NCBI RefSeq assembly: GCF_009183655.1
Contig: NZ_WEIO01000019.1
Span: 1-35,438, forward strand
DNA length: 35,438 nucleotides
Source of the DNA: Bacillus aerolatus
GTDB lineage: Bacteria > Bacillota > Bacilli > Bacillales > Domibacillaceae
Direction: 5' to 3'
The position numbers and the translations under genes were made by a program. Of the stretch, positions 1 through 8,170 are shown in pieces. Below the pieces are notes generated by a model. That model made no database searches. It saw only the letters and a list, made by a program, of their open reading frames with translations, and was not told the origin of the DNA. The first letter of the stretch is position 1. Every line of letters starts with the position of its first letter.

Positions 1-117
1 CTCACCCGTCCGCCGCTAACTTGAACTGGAGCAAGCTCCAGTCAAGTCCGCTCGACTTGCATGTATTAGGCACGCCGCCAGCGTTCGTCCTGAGCCAGGA
101 TCAAACTCTCCAAAAAG
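1..117 (-). rRNA. rrs: 16S rRNA, 5' end (partial)
   Basis: Read on the minus strand this is the start of a bacterial 16S rRNA: the universal 27F site (AGAGTTTGATCCTGGCTCAG) lies near the 5' end, followed by the conserved stretch reaching the V1 region. The gene runs off the left edge, so only about 115 nt are present. The mature 5' end is placed near 117 by comparison with Bacillus 16S and may be off by a few bases. Confidence 0.97.
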
Positions 118-225
118 ATGTTTGCATAGCTCATGTTTTAAAAATTAGAATTAACTTACTGGCATGTATTTTGTTCAGTTTTCAAAGATCAATTTTTGTC
201 GACTGTCGTTAACAGCGACTTATAT

Positions 226-255
226 ATCATATCATTTCACCTTAACGAAAGTCAA
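226..255 (-). promoter_or_regulatory. rrn promoter P2
   Basis: On the minus strand, -35 TTGACT (250-255) and -10 TATGAT (226-231) are separated by 18 bp, about 110 nt upstream of the 16S start. Spacing and placement match the downstream promoter of Bacillus rRNA operons. The 118-225 stretch would be the pre-16S leader; it carries the motif TTTGAAAACTGAAC often seen in Bacillus rRNA leaders and spacers. Confidence 0.75.
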
Positions 256-307
256 CCGTTTTTCAAAAAAGTTTTTCCAAAACCGCTGTTATCAACGGCA
301 GATAACT

Positions 308-337
308 AATGTAACACACTCTAAAGTATAAAGTCAA
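308..337 (-). promoter_or_regulatory. rrn promoter P1 (probable)
   Basis: A second -35 TTGACT (332-337) stands about 80 bp upstream of P2, with a weaker -10 (TACATT, 308-313, 18 bp spacing; TTACAT one base over gives 17). Tandem P1-P2 pairs are normal for Bacillus rrn operons, which is the main support because the -10 match is poor. Confidence 0.55.
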
Positions 338-700
338 TAAGGTTTACAAGAAATTCATTTCTTAAAATCTAATATCATTTTAGAAGATTTTCTTGTTTAA
401 CAAAGCGGCATATCATATTTTCAACACAGCTAAAGAACCAGTACGCTGAAGTACCTTCCCCTGGCAGGTATCCTGATATTTCAGAAACGAGAGAACCGAT
501 TCCCGGATGGCTTTTTTAGCGGCCTAGAATCACAACTCAAAAAGCTCTAGGTTATTCAATTAATGGGGTAGTTTATTTGAACAAGGGGATTGAAACAGTT
601 CATTCATTATTGTACGTTTGTTGAAGAATAGAAGTTACTATCCATGTCTATTCCAAGGGAAAAGTGTTACCTTCTAATAAGTAAAAAGGAGGGAATTTTT
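338..700. other. Gene-free stretch upstream of the rrn promoters
   Basis: This is the space between the divergent rrn promoters and the HAD gene. I see no coding region with a ribosome site. A small imperfect stem (CCTAGA...TCTAGG, about 522-554) is present but has no U-run, and I assign it no function. The promoter of the HAD gene must be here, but I cannot pick a convincing one. Confidence 0.5.
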
Positions 701-1354
701 TTGATTAAAGCTGTTATTTTCGACTTTGATGGTTTAATTTTAGACACAGAGACGGCCTGGTATGAGGCTTACAAAGAAACGATGGGTTTTTATAAATCCG
801 ATTTGCCCCTTGAACATTTTGTTAAATGTATCGGAACAGATGATACTGAACTTCATAAATTTTTCAAAGAACAACTGGGGGAAAGTTGTAGCATTGAAGA
901 AATTGAAGCCAGAGCAAAAAGCATACATAAAGTAAAGATGAAAACATCCGAGGCACGTGAAGGTGTAAAGGATTATTTAGAAGAAGCAAAAAAAGTTGGA
1001 TATAAAATTGCCCTTGCTTCAAGTTCCACAAAAGAGTGGGTCACTCATTATTTGGGTGAGCTCGGCCTGTTAAACTATTTTGAAGTGATTATTACAGGGG
1101 ATACTGTTGATAAAGTAAAACCAGCGCCTGATTTGTATTTAAAGGCAATCGAAGTCTTAAACATTCATCCCACAGAAGCCGTAGCATTTGAAGATTCGTT
1201 AAATGGTCTGCAAGCGGCTCTAGCTGCTGGATTAAAGTGTGTAATCGTGCCAAACCCCGTGACTGAAGCTTTAGCTTTTGAAAATCACCATTTACGACTT
1301 AAATCTATGGTGGAGAAGAGCTTGACTGATGTTATAAAAATTATTGAGCAATAG
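701..1354 (+). CDS. yhcW: HAD-superfamily phosphatase, YhcW / beta-phosphoglucomutase-like
   Basis: This is a soluble hydrolase of about 217 aa in HAD subfamily IA. Motif I is DFDGLILDTE, with the nucleophile and general acid aspartates and the PgmB-type DTE. Motif II is LASSS, motif III the lysine of KPAPDLY, and motif IV FEDSLNG. The helical cap lies between motifs I and II. It closely resembles Bacillus subtilis YhcW in length and sequence as I remember it; the substrate is unknown, probably a small phosphorylated metabolite. I chose the TTG at 701 because an excellent ribosome site (AAAGGAGGG, 685-693) sits just before it and the family N-terminus starts with IKAVIFDFDG. An upstream ATG at 644 would add 19 residues that look noncoding. 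It is one of the few plus-strand genes here and stands alone. Confidence 0.9.
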   Translation: MIKAVIFDFDGLILDTETAWYEAYKETMGFYKSDLPLEHFVKCIGTDDTELHKFFKEQLGESCSIEEIEARAKSIHKVKMKTSEAREGVKDYLEEAKKVGYKIALASSSTKEWVTHYLGELGLLNYFEVIITGDTVDKVKPAPDLYLKAIEVLNIHPTEAVAFEDSLNGLQAALAAGLKCVIVPNPVTEALAFENHHLRLKSMVEKSLTDVIKIIEQ

Positions 1355-1540
1355 AGTGTTCGAAAATAACCCCCGCCCTATTGTTTATATGATTTATGGT
1401 GAGTTTTCATAGTAAATCAGTATAGTTAGGATGGAACACCGTTCAACGAGTGGCTTTAGTAAAATAACTGGGGAGCCATTTTTACAGCTCTTTCGCATTT
1501 TTCAATATTCCGCAATCGGGCGCGCACGGTTATGAAATAA

Positions 1541-1583
1541 CGAAAGCCCAATTTCTCATAATAACACTGGGAGATCGGGCTTC
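1541..1583 (-). terminator. Possible terminator after the DHA2 efflux gene
   Basis: An inverted repeat (GAAGCCCGATCTCCC ... GAGAAATTGGGCTTTC on the minus strand) is followed by a short T-rich run (CGTTATTT). The stem is interrupted and the U-tract poor, so this is tentative. Confidence 0.4.
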
Positions 1584-1636
1584 TAATAGCTAGGTATTTT
1601 CTCGAATGACTTCTTCAAGCGTGAACGGCTTCCTCT

Positions 1637-3064
1637 TTATTCTGTATCAAAATCCGGAGCAACGGCTTTTTTGATAAATAAAGCGATAAAGAAAGCAACT
1701 ATACACAAACTTAATGCAAACCAATAAGCATGGTGAACACCGACAGTCATCGCTTCGTTCATTAATTGCTCTGTTACAGGAACTGATTGTTCTTCAATAT
1801 GACTTTTACTGCCTTGAGTCATGATACTTACAAAGATCGAAACTCCGAGTGCCCCCGCAATAGGCTGCAATGTGTTCGAAATGGCTGTGCCATGCGGATA
1901 TAAATGCTTTGGCAATTCATTTAACGCGTTCGTTTGAGCTGGCATCATGATCGCTGAGATGGATAGCATCAATACAATATAGACAATAATGAAAGACCAT
2001 ATCGGCATCGAAGGATTGATATTACTAAAGAAGATCATTACTCCAACTAACACGATCGTACCAGGGATGATTAATTTCCTAGGACCATACTTATCAAATA
2101 AAGTCCCCATCACTGGTGACATTAGGCCATTTAATAACGCGCCCGGCAACAGCAATAATCCAGCCACCTTTGCAGTATAACCGAGAGGTCCTTGTAAATA
2201 CATTGGCATCACAATTTCAGAAGCAAACATTGCCATAATAACAATGACAAAAAGGCTGACTCCCCGTGCATAACTTTTATATTTAAATACACGAACATCT
2301 AACAAAGGTTCGTTTAACTTTAATTGACGCAGTGTAAATAAAAGCAGGCTGATGAGGCTGGTTAAGATAATAGAAATAATCGTTGCTGATAAAAACCCTT
2401 TTGGATTTTCCCCAGCACTGCTAAATCCATACACAATTCCCCCTATTCCAATTGAAGAAAGGACAATAGATAGAACATCTACTTTAGGACGTGTGATCTC
2501 ACCAACATTTTGTAAATACTTTAACGCAAATAAAATTGAAAATAGTGTAAACGGAATAACAGATATGAATAACCAGCGCCAACCTAACAAGTCAACGATG
2601 ACTCCTGACAAAGTAGGCCCCAGTGCTGGAGCAAACATAATCACTAATCCAAAAGTCCCCATAATTTTCCCGCGAACTTCCGGAGGATAAAGTAAGAGCA
2701 ACGCATTCATTATAACGGGTATTAACAGCCCGGTACCGACAGCTTGTATCATGCGGCCAGTTAACAGCATAGGAAAATTTACTGCACAAGCAGCAATAAT
2801 AGTCCCGATTAAAAAAACAGTCATGACACCAATAAACATTTGTCTTGTGGTGAACCATTGAATCAGTAAGGCAGATATAGGCATTAAAACGCCCATAACA
2901 AGCATAAATCCAGTTGCTAACCACTGGACAGTTGGCGCATCGACGTGAAATACAACCATTAATTTTGTTAAGGCAATATTAAGCAGCGTTTCGTTTAATA
3001 TGGCAAAAAATGCACCAATCATGAAGGTAATTAATATCACTTTCGTATTTACTTTAGGTTTCAT
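1637..3064 (-). CDS. MFS multidrug efflux transporter, DHA2 (LmrB/EmrB/QacA type)
   Basis: This is a membrane protein of 475 aa, the usual length for 14-TM DHA2 drug:H+ antiporters. Hallmarks are GRMIQAVGTGLLIP in TM4 and the antiporter motif C with its DHA2 extension, GPALGPTLSGVIVD followed by GWRWLF. It resembles Bacillus LmrB (lincomycin efflux) in length and motifs, but the drug spectrum cannot be read from sequence. Start: ATG at 3064, preceded by GGAGGA at 6-7 nt spacing; a TTG at 3076 would overlap that ribosome site and is unlikely. The gene follows a leader RNA of about 380 nt with a three-codon upstream ORF and an intrinsic terminator, so it is probably induced by ribosome-targeting drugs through attenuation. 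No TetR-type regulator gene is adjacent. Confidence 0.9.
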   Translation of the reverse strand: MKPKVNTKVILITFMIGAFFAILNETLLNIALTKLMVVFHVDAPTVQWLATGFMLVMGVLMPISALLIQWFTTRQMFIGVMTVFLIGTIIAACAVNFPMLLTGRMIQAVGTGLLIPVIMNALLLLYPPEVRGKIMGTFGLVIMFAPALGPTLSGVIVDLLGWRWLFISVIPFTLFSILFALKYLQNVGEITRPKVDVLSIVLSSIGIGGIVYGFSSAGENPKGFLSATIISIILTSLISLLLFTLRQLKLNEPLLDVRVFKYKSYARGVSLFVIVIMAMFASEIVMPMYLQGPLGYTAKVAGLLLLPGALLNGLMSPVMGTLFDKYGPRKLIIPGTIVLVGVMIFFSNINPSMPIWSFIIVYIVLMLSISAIMMPAQTNALNELPKHLYPHGTAISNTLQPIAGALGVSIFVSIMTQGSKSHIEEQSVPVTEQLMNEAMTVGVHHAYWFALSLCIVAFFIALFIKKAVAPDFDTE

Positions 3065-3130
3065 ATATTCCTCCAAGTAATAGATTCATCCTTAATAAGT
3101 GGAACAAAACTTCATTATTAATTTTTCATA

Positions 3131-3169
3131 AAAACAAAAAACCTCCTATTCATTTTTATGAATAGGAGG
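3131..3169 (-). terminator. Intrinsic terminator inside the efflux-gene leader
   Basis: A perfect 12-bp stem (CCTCCTATTCAT / ATGAATAGGAGG, loop of 4) is followed by TTTTTTGTTTT on the minus strand. It lies about 65 nt upstream of the efflux start codon. Its 5' arm is complementary to the upstream arm at 3241-3257, which makes it a conditional terminator. Confidence 0.85.
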
Positions 3170-3409
3170 CAATGGGTATAGAGCAAAAGAAATGTAAAAA
3201 CCATCACCAAAGTTTCTTATTGTCTATATAAGCACATTACTAATCCTATTCAGAAAAGGCATCGTTAAAAAAGAAGGTTTTCTGAACAGGAAAAGGCTAT
3301 ACTGCACTCATCCATTTTTAGGGCTTGGCATTAGTAAAAAAGCACAGACTTATCCCGTTCAGAAAATCAGTTCGTAAATATTAACGAATGTTTTTTTCTC
3401 GCAACAGGA

Positions 3410-3421
3410 TTATAAAATCAT
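3410..3421 (-). CDS. Three-codon leader ORF (M-I-L-stop)
   Basis: ATG ATT TTA TAA on the minus strand, 10 nt after GGAAGGGTG. Its counterpart at 13498-13509 has the same position, ribosome site and length (M-I-N-stop), which supports it being translated. The TAA is the first base-paired part of arm 1 of the leader. Three-codon upstream ORFs are known from antibiotic-responsive attenuators in Firmicutes (Listeria lmo0919, as I recall). Confidence 0.65.
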   Translation of the reverse strand: MIL

Positions 3422-3456
3422 GTACTTTTTCCACCCTTCCGTTTTTTGTTATCTTT

Positions 3457-3485
3457 ATTTAAACAAGTATTTCTTCATAAGTCAA
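3457..3485 (-). promoter_or_regulatory. Promoter of the efflux leader
   Basis: Minus strand -35 TTGACT (3480-3485), 17-bp spacer, -10 TTAAAT (3457-3462). The distance from the -10 to the conserved AACAAAAAACGG block is identical to that at the second leader (promoter 13546-13574), which strengthens both calls. Confidence 0.65.
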
Positions 3486-3502
3486 ATCTAGGAAACAAGC
3501 TA

Positions 3503-4225
3503 TTAGTCAAGCCGAGGTGCTTTTAATAATCGTAATCGATACGTATTCATCGCTGTTTCTCCGAGATGATCGAGGAGATTATAGTTTGCATATGCCCCTA
3601 CAACTGCTCCAATGCCTGGAATTAATTGAAACATTTTGACTAAATCAATATAGTTCCGATATTCCTGCTGGAACTCCCGCCAGTCCATATCGGCAAGTAT
3701 CTTCGATTGTTCTTCCCAATTTTCAATAATATGCAACGCTTCCTTTCGTTTTTCATCACTTGAAAAAGCAAGCTGAAATACATGAAGAATGAATAAACGC
3801 TCCTCATATTCATTCGTATTAAACCCGTAAACAGCAGCCGCTTCAAATAAAAATTTCATTTTAATGGATAAAAGCAACGGAAAATCAGCAAGACCAAGCA
3901 AAATACCACCTGCACCTGTTCCTGCTCCTTCAATAACTGCCGTTTTTCGATAAGATGATAACTTTTCCTTAAGAAGCTCATCCCGTTCATACAGACTCAT
4001 TCCAGCTGCTTGCTGTTTGTTAGTCGTTATATTTGAACCGACAAGCGTCGCCTTTACCATGCCTTTAATACTCTCTGTCATAATTTTATGGACTTTCTCC
4101 GGAATTAGCTCGTTTACTTTCGTTTGTGCTTTCTTCGATAGTTGATTGATTAGGCTTGACCGCTTGATTATTTTTTTCTGCCAAGCTTGCAGCTCATCAT
4201 ATACCTTCAGATTGTAATCAGTCAT
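3503..4225 (-). CDS. EcsC-family protein
   Basis: A protein of about 240 aa matching the EcsC family (PF12787). Its glycine-rich central segment (GAGTGAGGILLGLADFPLLL) and a C-terminal hydrophobic glycine segment (LIPGIGAVVGAYANYNLLD) are typical, and the family probably associates with membranes. EcsC is named after the third gene of the Bacillus ecs ABC operon; its biochemical role is unknown. No ecsAB genes are here, so this is a stand-alone paralogue. Start: ATG at 4225 after a modest ribosome site (AAGGATGGTAGG). A GTG at 4243 is the alternative, giving six more residues, but its ribosome site is too close. Upstream, 4226-4589 holds only two hairpins and no other gene. Confidence 0.75.
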   Translation of the reverse strand: MTDYNLKVYDELQAWQKKIIKRSSLINQLSKKAQTKVNELIPEKVHKIMTESIKGMVKATLVGSNITTNKQQAAGMSLYERDELLKEKLSSYRKTAVIEGAGTGAGGILLGLADFPLLLSIKMKFLFEAAAVYGFNTNEYEERLFILHVFQLAFSSDEKRKEALHIIENWEEQSKILADMDWREFQQEYRNYIDLVKMFQLIPGIGAVVGAYANYNLLDHLGETAMNTYRLRLLKAPRLD

Positions 4226-4367
4226 TTTCCTACCATCCTTCACCCTTTCATTATAGGGCTTTATTAATTATCATTAAGCATACAAAAAGATGTGTATCCG
4301 TTAACCTAACTGCAGCCTAATAACCGACTAAGGCTTAAGTCTGATTTTATTATTCTATCCTCTTCCA

Positions 4368-4397
4368 CAAAAACACCTCCCGGATCTTCGAGAGATG
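4368..4397 (-). terminator. Weak terminator-like hairpin upstream of the EcsC gene
   Basis: Minus-strand CATCTCTC pairs with GGGAGGTG (8 bp, two G-U pairs), followed by TTTTTG. It lies about 140 nt before the EcsC-family start and could be a leftover terminator or an attenuator. I see no competing structure. Confidence 0.35.
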
Positions 4398-4544
4398 CTT
4401 CTTTTTTACTTATTCACAATGTTATTATACGTATTAACCGTCAATATATAATATCCAAGCATTGTTCAATCTTACAACTTTGTCACGGCGATGCAAAAAA
4501 TTTCTTTTCAAATACACTTTGTATACTGTGTGACTTTAATTTTA

Positions 4545-4584
4545 ATAGGAAGAGGCTCGATTCCAGTTTGGAAACGAGCCTCTT
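4545..4584 (-). terminator. Terminator of the marR-ABC-ABC operon
   Basis: A long stem (AAGAGGCTCG-TTTCCA / TGGAA-CGAGCCTCTT, one mismatch, short loop) starts 5 nt after the second ABC gene. The tail on the minus strand (CCTATT) is a poor U-run, but the stem strength and position support termination. Confidence 0.7.
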
Positions 4585-4589
4585 TGTAT

Positions 4590-6449
4590 TTATCCTGCTG
4601 CTTTTTCAGAGAACTGACTATTATAAAGATCTGCGTAAAAACCATTTTCCTTTAAGAGTTCTGAATGCGTGCCTTGCTCAATCACTTTTCCTTGGTCCAT
4701 CACAAGAATCAAATCAGCATCCTTAATGGTTGAAAGACGATGAGCAATGACGAAGCTAGTCCGTCCTTCCATCAACCGGTTCATTGCCTGCTGGATAAAG
4801 ACTTCGGTCCGCGTATCTACGCTTGACGTCGCTTCATCCAGGATCATGATTGGCGGATCTGCGAGGACAGCCCGCGCGATTGTCAGAAGCTGCTTTTGTC
4901 CTTGTGAGATGTTCGATGCTTCTTCGTTTAAAACTGTTTCATAACCGTCTGGCAGCGTTCGAATGAAATGATCAGCATGAGCCGTGCGGGCTGCTGCGAA
5001 AATTTCTTCATCTGTTGCGCCGCTTTTTCCATAAGCTAGATTGTCTTTAATCGTTCCATTAAAGAGCCAAGTGTCTTGAAGCACCATCCCAAAGTTCTTG
5101 CGAAGATCACTCCGGGACATATTCCGTACATCAAGGCCATCAATCTTAATCTTTCCGCCATTCAGTTCGTAAAAACGCATCAAGAGATTAATCATCGTCG
5201 TTTTTCCAGCACCGGTCGGTCCAACGATCGCGACCGTCTGTCCAGGCGAGACTTCGATGTTCATATCTTTAATTAACAAGTCTTCGCCATATCCGAAGTC
5301 TACATGTTCGAAAGTAACAGCACCTTGCGCTCTCGTTAAACTAGCTGTCGTTATTTCCTTCGTTTCTTCTTCTTCATCGAGCAGTTCAAAGACACGCTCA
5401 GCCGCTGCGACCGTTGACTGAATAATGTTTGCGATGTTGGCTGTTTGTGTGACTGGCTGTGTGAACTGCTTGGAGTAGGTGATAAATGCTTGAATATCAC
5501 CTATTGAAATGGCGCGTTGTGTCACTAAAACCCCACCGACCACACTGATCAAGACATAGCTTAAATTCCCGATGAAGAACATCATTGGCATGATAATACC
5601 CGATATGAACTGAGCTTTGCGTCCCGCTTCATACAATTCTTCATTGACCATATCAAACTGATCACCAGCCTTTTTCTCATGTCCGAATGCTTTAACGACT
5701 TGATGGCCGGTATACATCTCTTCAATGTGTCCATTTAATTGGCCAAGTGTGCGCTGTTGATCAGCAAAGTGTTTTTGAGACCTTTTTAAAATGGGACGGA
5801 TGACAAAAATTGAAATCGGTAAGCTGACAATTGAGATTAACGTCAGTATCGGACTGATTGAAAGCATCATAATGATAATCCCAAAAATCGTAACAATGGA
5901 AGTGATAAACTGAGTCAAACTTTGTTGAAGCGTGCTGCCGATCGTATCAATGTCATTTGTCACGCGGCTGAGTGTTTCTCCGTTCGAACGTCCATCGAAG
6001 TATTTAAGCGGAAGCTTCTCAAGCTTTTTATTGACGTCTTCCCGAAGGTCGTACACCGTTTTTTGGGCCACACTGGACATAATGTACTGTTGGATATAGT
6101 TGAACAGACTGCTGAAGACATACAGTCCGGCCAGCATGAGAAGGATCTGGCTGATTTTATCAAAGTTAATGGCGGCTCCCGGTATTCCTTGGAACTTCCC
6201 ATATGCGCCTTCAAATAACTCTGTAATCGCCGTCCCCATGATTTTCGGGCCGACAATCATAAAAACCGTGCTCAAGATGGCAGCGAAGAAAACGGCAATC
6301 AATTGGTTGCGGCGCGGTTGTAAATAGGCTAAAAGACGTCTCAGCGTCCCCTTAAAATCTTTTGCTTTTTGTCCCATCATCATCATGTTGCCGCCGCCTG
6401 GACCATGCCCCATCGGCCCACCGCCTTGAGGTCTTTTTTGATTACTCAT
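4590..6449 (-). CDS. ABC exporter half-transporter, catalytic subunit (YfiC-like)
   Basis: A 619-aa type IV ABC exporter half: a Gly/Met-rich N-terminal tail (about 1-28), six TM helices to about residue 345, then the nucleotide-binding domain. Walker A is GPTGAGKTT; Walker B is IMILDEATSSVD with the catalytic glutamate; the signature is degenerate (ISQGQK in place of LSGGQ); the H-loop is AHRLS. It overlaps the preceding ABC gene by 4 bp (ATGA), so the two are translationally coupled and should form a heterodimer. It resembles B. subtilis YfiC, and in design BmrD/LmrD. Being third in an operon headed by a MarR regulator, it is probably drug- or lipid-inducible export. The substrate is unknown. 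Confidence 0.9.
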   Translation of the reverse strand: MSNQKRPQGGGPMGHGPGGGNMMMMGQKAKDFKGTLRRLLAYLQPRRNQLIAVFFAAILSTVFMIVGPKIMGTAITELFEGAYGKFQGIPGAAINFDKISQILLMLAGLYVFSSLFNYIQQYIMSSVAQKTVYDLREDVNKKLEKLPLKYFDGRSNGETLSRVTNDIDTIGSTLQQSLTQFITSIVTIFGIIIMMLSISPILTLISIVSLPISIFVIRPILKRSQKHFADQQRTLGQLNGHIEEMYTGHQVVKAFGHEKKAGDQFDMVNEELYEAGRKAQFISGIIMPMMFFIGNLSYVLISVVGGVLVTQRAISIGDIQAFITYSKQFTQPVTQTANIANIIQSTVAAAERVFELLDEEEETKEITTASLTRAQGAVTFEHVDFGYGEDLLIKDMNIEVSPGQTVAIVGPTGAGKTTMINLLMRFYELNGGKIKIDGLDVRNMSRSDLRKNFGMVLQDTWLFNGTIKDNLAYGKSGATDEEIFAAARTAHADHFIRTLPDGYETVLNEEASNISQGQKQLLTIARAVLADPPIMILDEATSSVDTRTEVFIQQAMNRLMEGRTSFVIAHRLSTIKDADLILVMDQGKVIEQGTHSELLKENGFYADLYNSQFSEKAAG

Positions 6450-8170
6450 GCGATTTCCTCCTCTGAGAGCTGGGACTCGACGATTTCACGGTAGACGTCA
6501 TTTGTCTTAAGCAACTCTTCGTGTGTGCCCATGCCTGCAATGTGTCCTTTGTCTAACACGATGATTCGGTCAGCGTCGATGACTGTACTTACACGCTGGG
6601 CAACGAGTAACACCGTTGCATCTTTTGTTTCCTCTTTCAGCGCGGCGCGAAGTTTAGCATCTGTCTTGAAATCAAGGGCAGAAAAGCTATCATCGAATAT
6701 ATAAAGATCTGGCTTTCGAATGAGGGCCCGCGCAATCGACAGCCGCTGTTTTTGTCCTCCCGATAAATTCGAGCCGCCTTGTTCGATTTCTGCATTATAA
6801 CCGTCTTTCATTTTACTAATAAAGTCTTCCGCTTGCGCAACACGAGCCGCCTGTTCGACTTCATCTTGCGTTGCGTTTTGTTTTCCAAAACGAATGTTGT
6901 CAGCAATCGTACCTGTAAAGAGCGTGGCTTTTTGTGGCACGAAGCCAATTTTCGAACGGACTTCCTCTTGTGATGCCGCACGTATGTCCACACCATTGAC
7001 GCGAATGGCTCCACTCGAAATGTCATAAAATCGGGGAATCAAATGGACGAGCGTTGATTTTCCTGAACCTGTTCCACCGATGATGGCGGTGACTTCACCG
7101 GGACGCGCCGTAAAACTAATATCTGATAATGCCGGTTCTTCTGCTCCCGGGTAACTGAACGTCACATGGTCAAATTCAAGCGTACCGCGTTCACGATCCG
7201 CCTTTGCTGTCCCTTCATCTTGAAATACCGGTTCCATATCAAGGACCTCATTAATCCGTTTTGCCGACACGGCAGCGCGCGGCACCATCACAAACATCAT
7301 AGAAGCCATGACAAGCGCAAACATTATTTGCATCACATATTGGATAAACGCCATCAAGTCCCCAATCTGCATGCCGCCGTTATCGATGCGAATCCCGCCG
7401 AACCAGATAACACCGACAACCGTCAAATTCATGACGAGCATCATCACAGGCATCATGAACGCCATGATTTTATTTACTTTAATCGAGACATCTGTTAACT
7501 CTTTATTCGCTTGCTGAAGACGTACTTTCTCTTCGGTTTCACGATTAAAAGCACGAATAACACGAATCCCCGTTAGATTTTCCCGTAAGACAAGGTTCAG
7601 CCGGTCCAATCGTTTTTGCACCGTTTGAAAAAGAGGCACCCCTTTACGAACAATAAGCAGGATCGCCCCAATCAACACGGGCATAGCAATGACAATAACA
7701 AGTGATAATTTAGCATCCTTTGAAACAGCCATAATGATTCCGCCGACTAACATAATAGGTGCACTAATCACCATGCGAAGCATCATAATAACCACTTGCT
7801 GGACTTGTGTGATGTCATTAGTCGTCCGTGTAATGAGTGACGCAGTTCCCACTTCGTCAAATTCTTGCAGGGAAAACTTTTCAACGTGGTTAAAGACTTT
7901 CCGGCGCACATCGCGCCCTAGTCCCATCGCTGCTTTAGATGAATAATAGCTTGCTATAACGGAGGCAGCAGCGCCTAGTGCTGAAACTAATAACATCAAT
8001 CCACCAATTTTCCAAATGTAAGGAGCATCTCCTACGACGACTCCTTTATCGATAATGTCCGCCATTAATGTAGGCAAAAAGAGGTCCGACATCGACTGAA
8101 CAAACACAAGCACGAAAACCGCTAAAACAATCCACTTATAAACGGATAAGTTTTTCAGTAATTTAATCAC
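6446..8170 (-). CDS. ABC exporter half-transporter, degenerate-site subunit (YfiB-like)
   Basis: A 574-aa ABC exporter half with six TM helices in the first ~310 residues. The nucleotide-binding domain has Walker A GGTGSGKST, a canonical signature (LSGGQKQRLSIARA), and Walker B LYIFDDSFSALD, where aspartate replaces the catalytic glutamate. The H-loop position is AQRVS, so the usual histidine is a glutamine. With the degenerate signature of its partner, this gives one consensus and one degenerate ATP site, the arrangement of BmrCD, LmrCD and TM287/288. It overlaps the marR gene by 4 bp upstream and the partner gene by 4 bp downstream. It resembles B. subtilis YfiB. Confidence 0.9.
   Translation of the reverse strand: MIKLLKNLSVYKWIVLAVFVLVFVQSMSDLFLPTLMADIIDKGVVVGDAPYIWKIGGLMLLVSALGAAASVIASYYSSKAAMGLGRDVRRKVFNHVEKFSLQEFDEVGTASLITRTTNDITQVQQVVIMMLRMVISAPIMLVGGIIMAVSKDAKLSLVIVIAMPVLIGAILLIVRKGVPLFQTVQKRLDRLNLVLRENLTGIRVIRAFNRETEEKVRLQQANKELTDVSIKVNKIMAFMMPVMMLVMNLTVVGVIWFGGIRIDNGGMQIGDLMAFIQYVMQIMFALVMASMMFVMVPRAAVSAKRINEVLDMEPVFQDEGTAKADRERGTLEFDHVTFSYPGAEEPALSDISFTARPGEVTAIIGGTGSGKSTLVHLIPRFYDISSGAIRVNGVDIRAASQEEVRSKIGFVPQKATLFTGTIADNIRFGKQNATQDEVEQAARVAQAEDFISKMKDGYNAEIEQGGSNLSGGQKQRLSIARALIRKPDLYIFDDSFSALDFKTDAKLRAALKEETKDATVLLVAQRVSTVIDADRIIVLDKGHIAGMGTHEELLKTNDVYREIVESQLSEEEIA

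Larger units (their letters stand above)
3131..3450 (-). promoter_or_regulatory. Attenuator leader RNA of the DHA2 efflux gene
   Basis: Reading on the minus strand from about 3450: a conserved block AACAAAAAACGGAAGGGTG contains the ribosome site of a 3-codon ORF (3410-3421). Six arms follow. Arm 1 is 3394-3412, arm 2 is 3350-3366, arm 3 is 3278-3291, arm 4 is 3241-3257, and arms 5/6 form the terminator (3158-3169 and 3142-3153). Arms 1:2, 3:4 and 5:6 can pair. Alternatively 2:3 (TTTTCTGAACGGGA with TCCTGTTCAGAAAA) and 4:5 (GAATAGGA with TCCTATTC) pair, which destroys the terminator. Arm 1 overlaps the uORF stop codon, so a ribosome stalled there would trigger the second fold. The fold is by eye, not computed. 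Confidence 0.75.
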
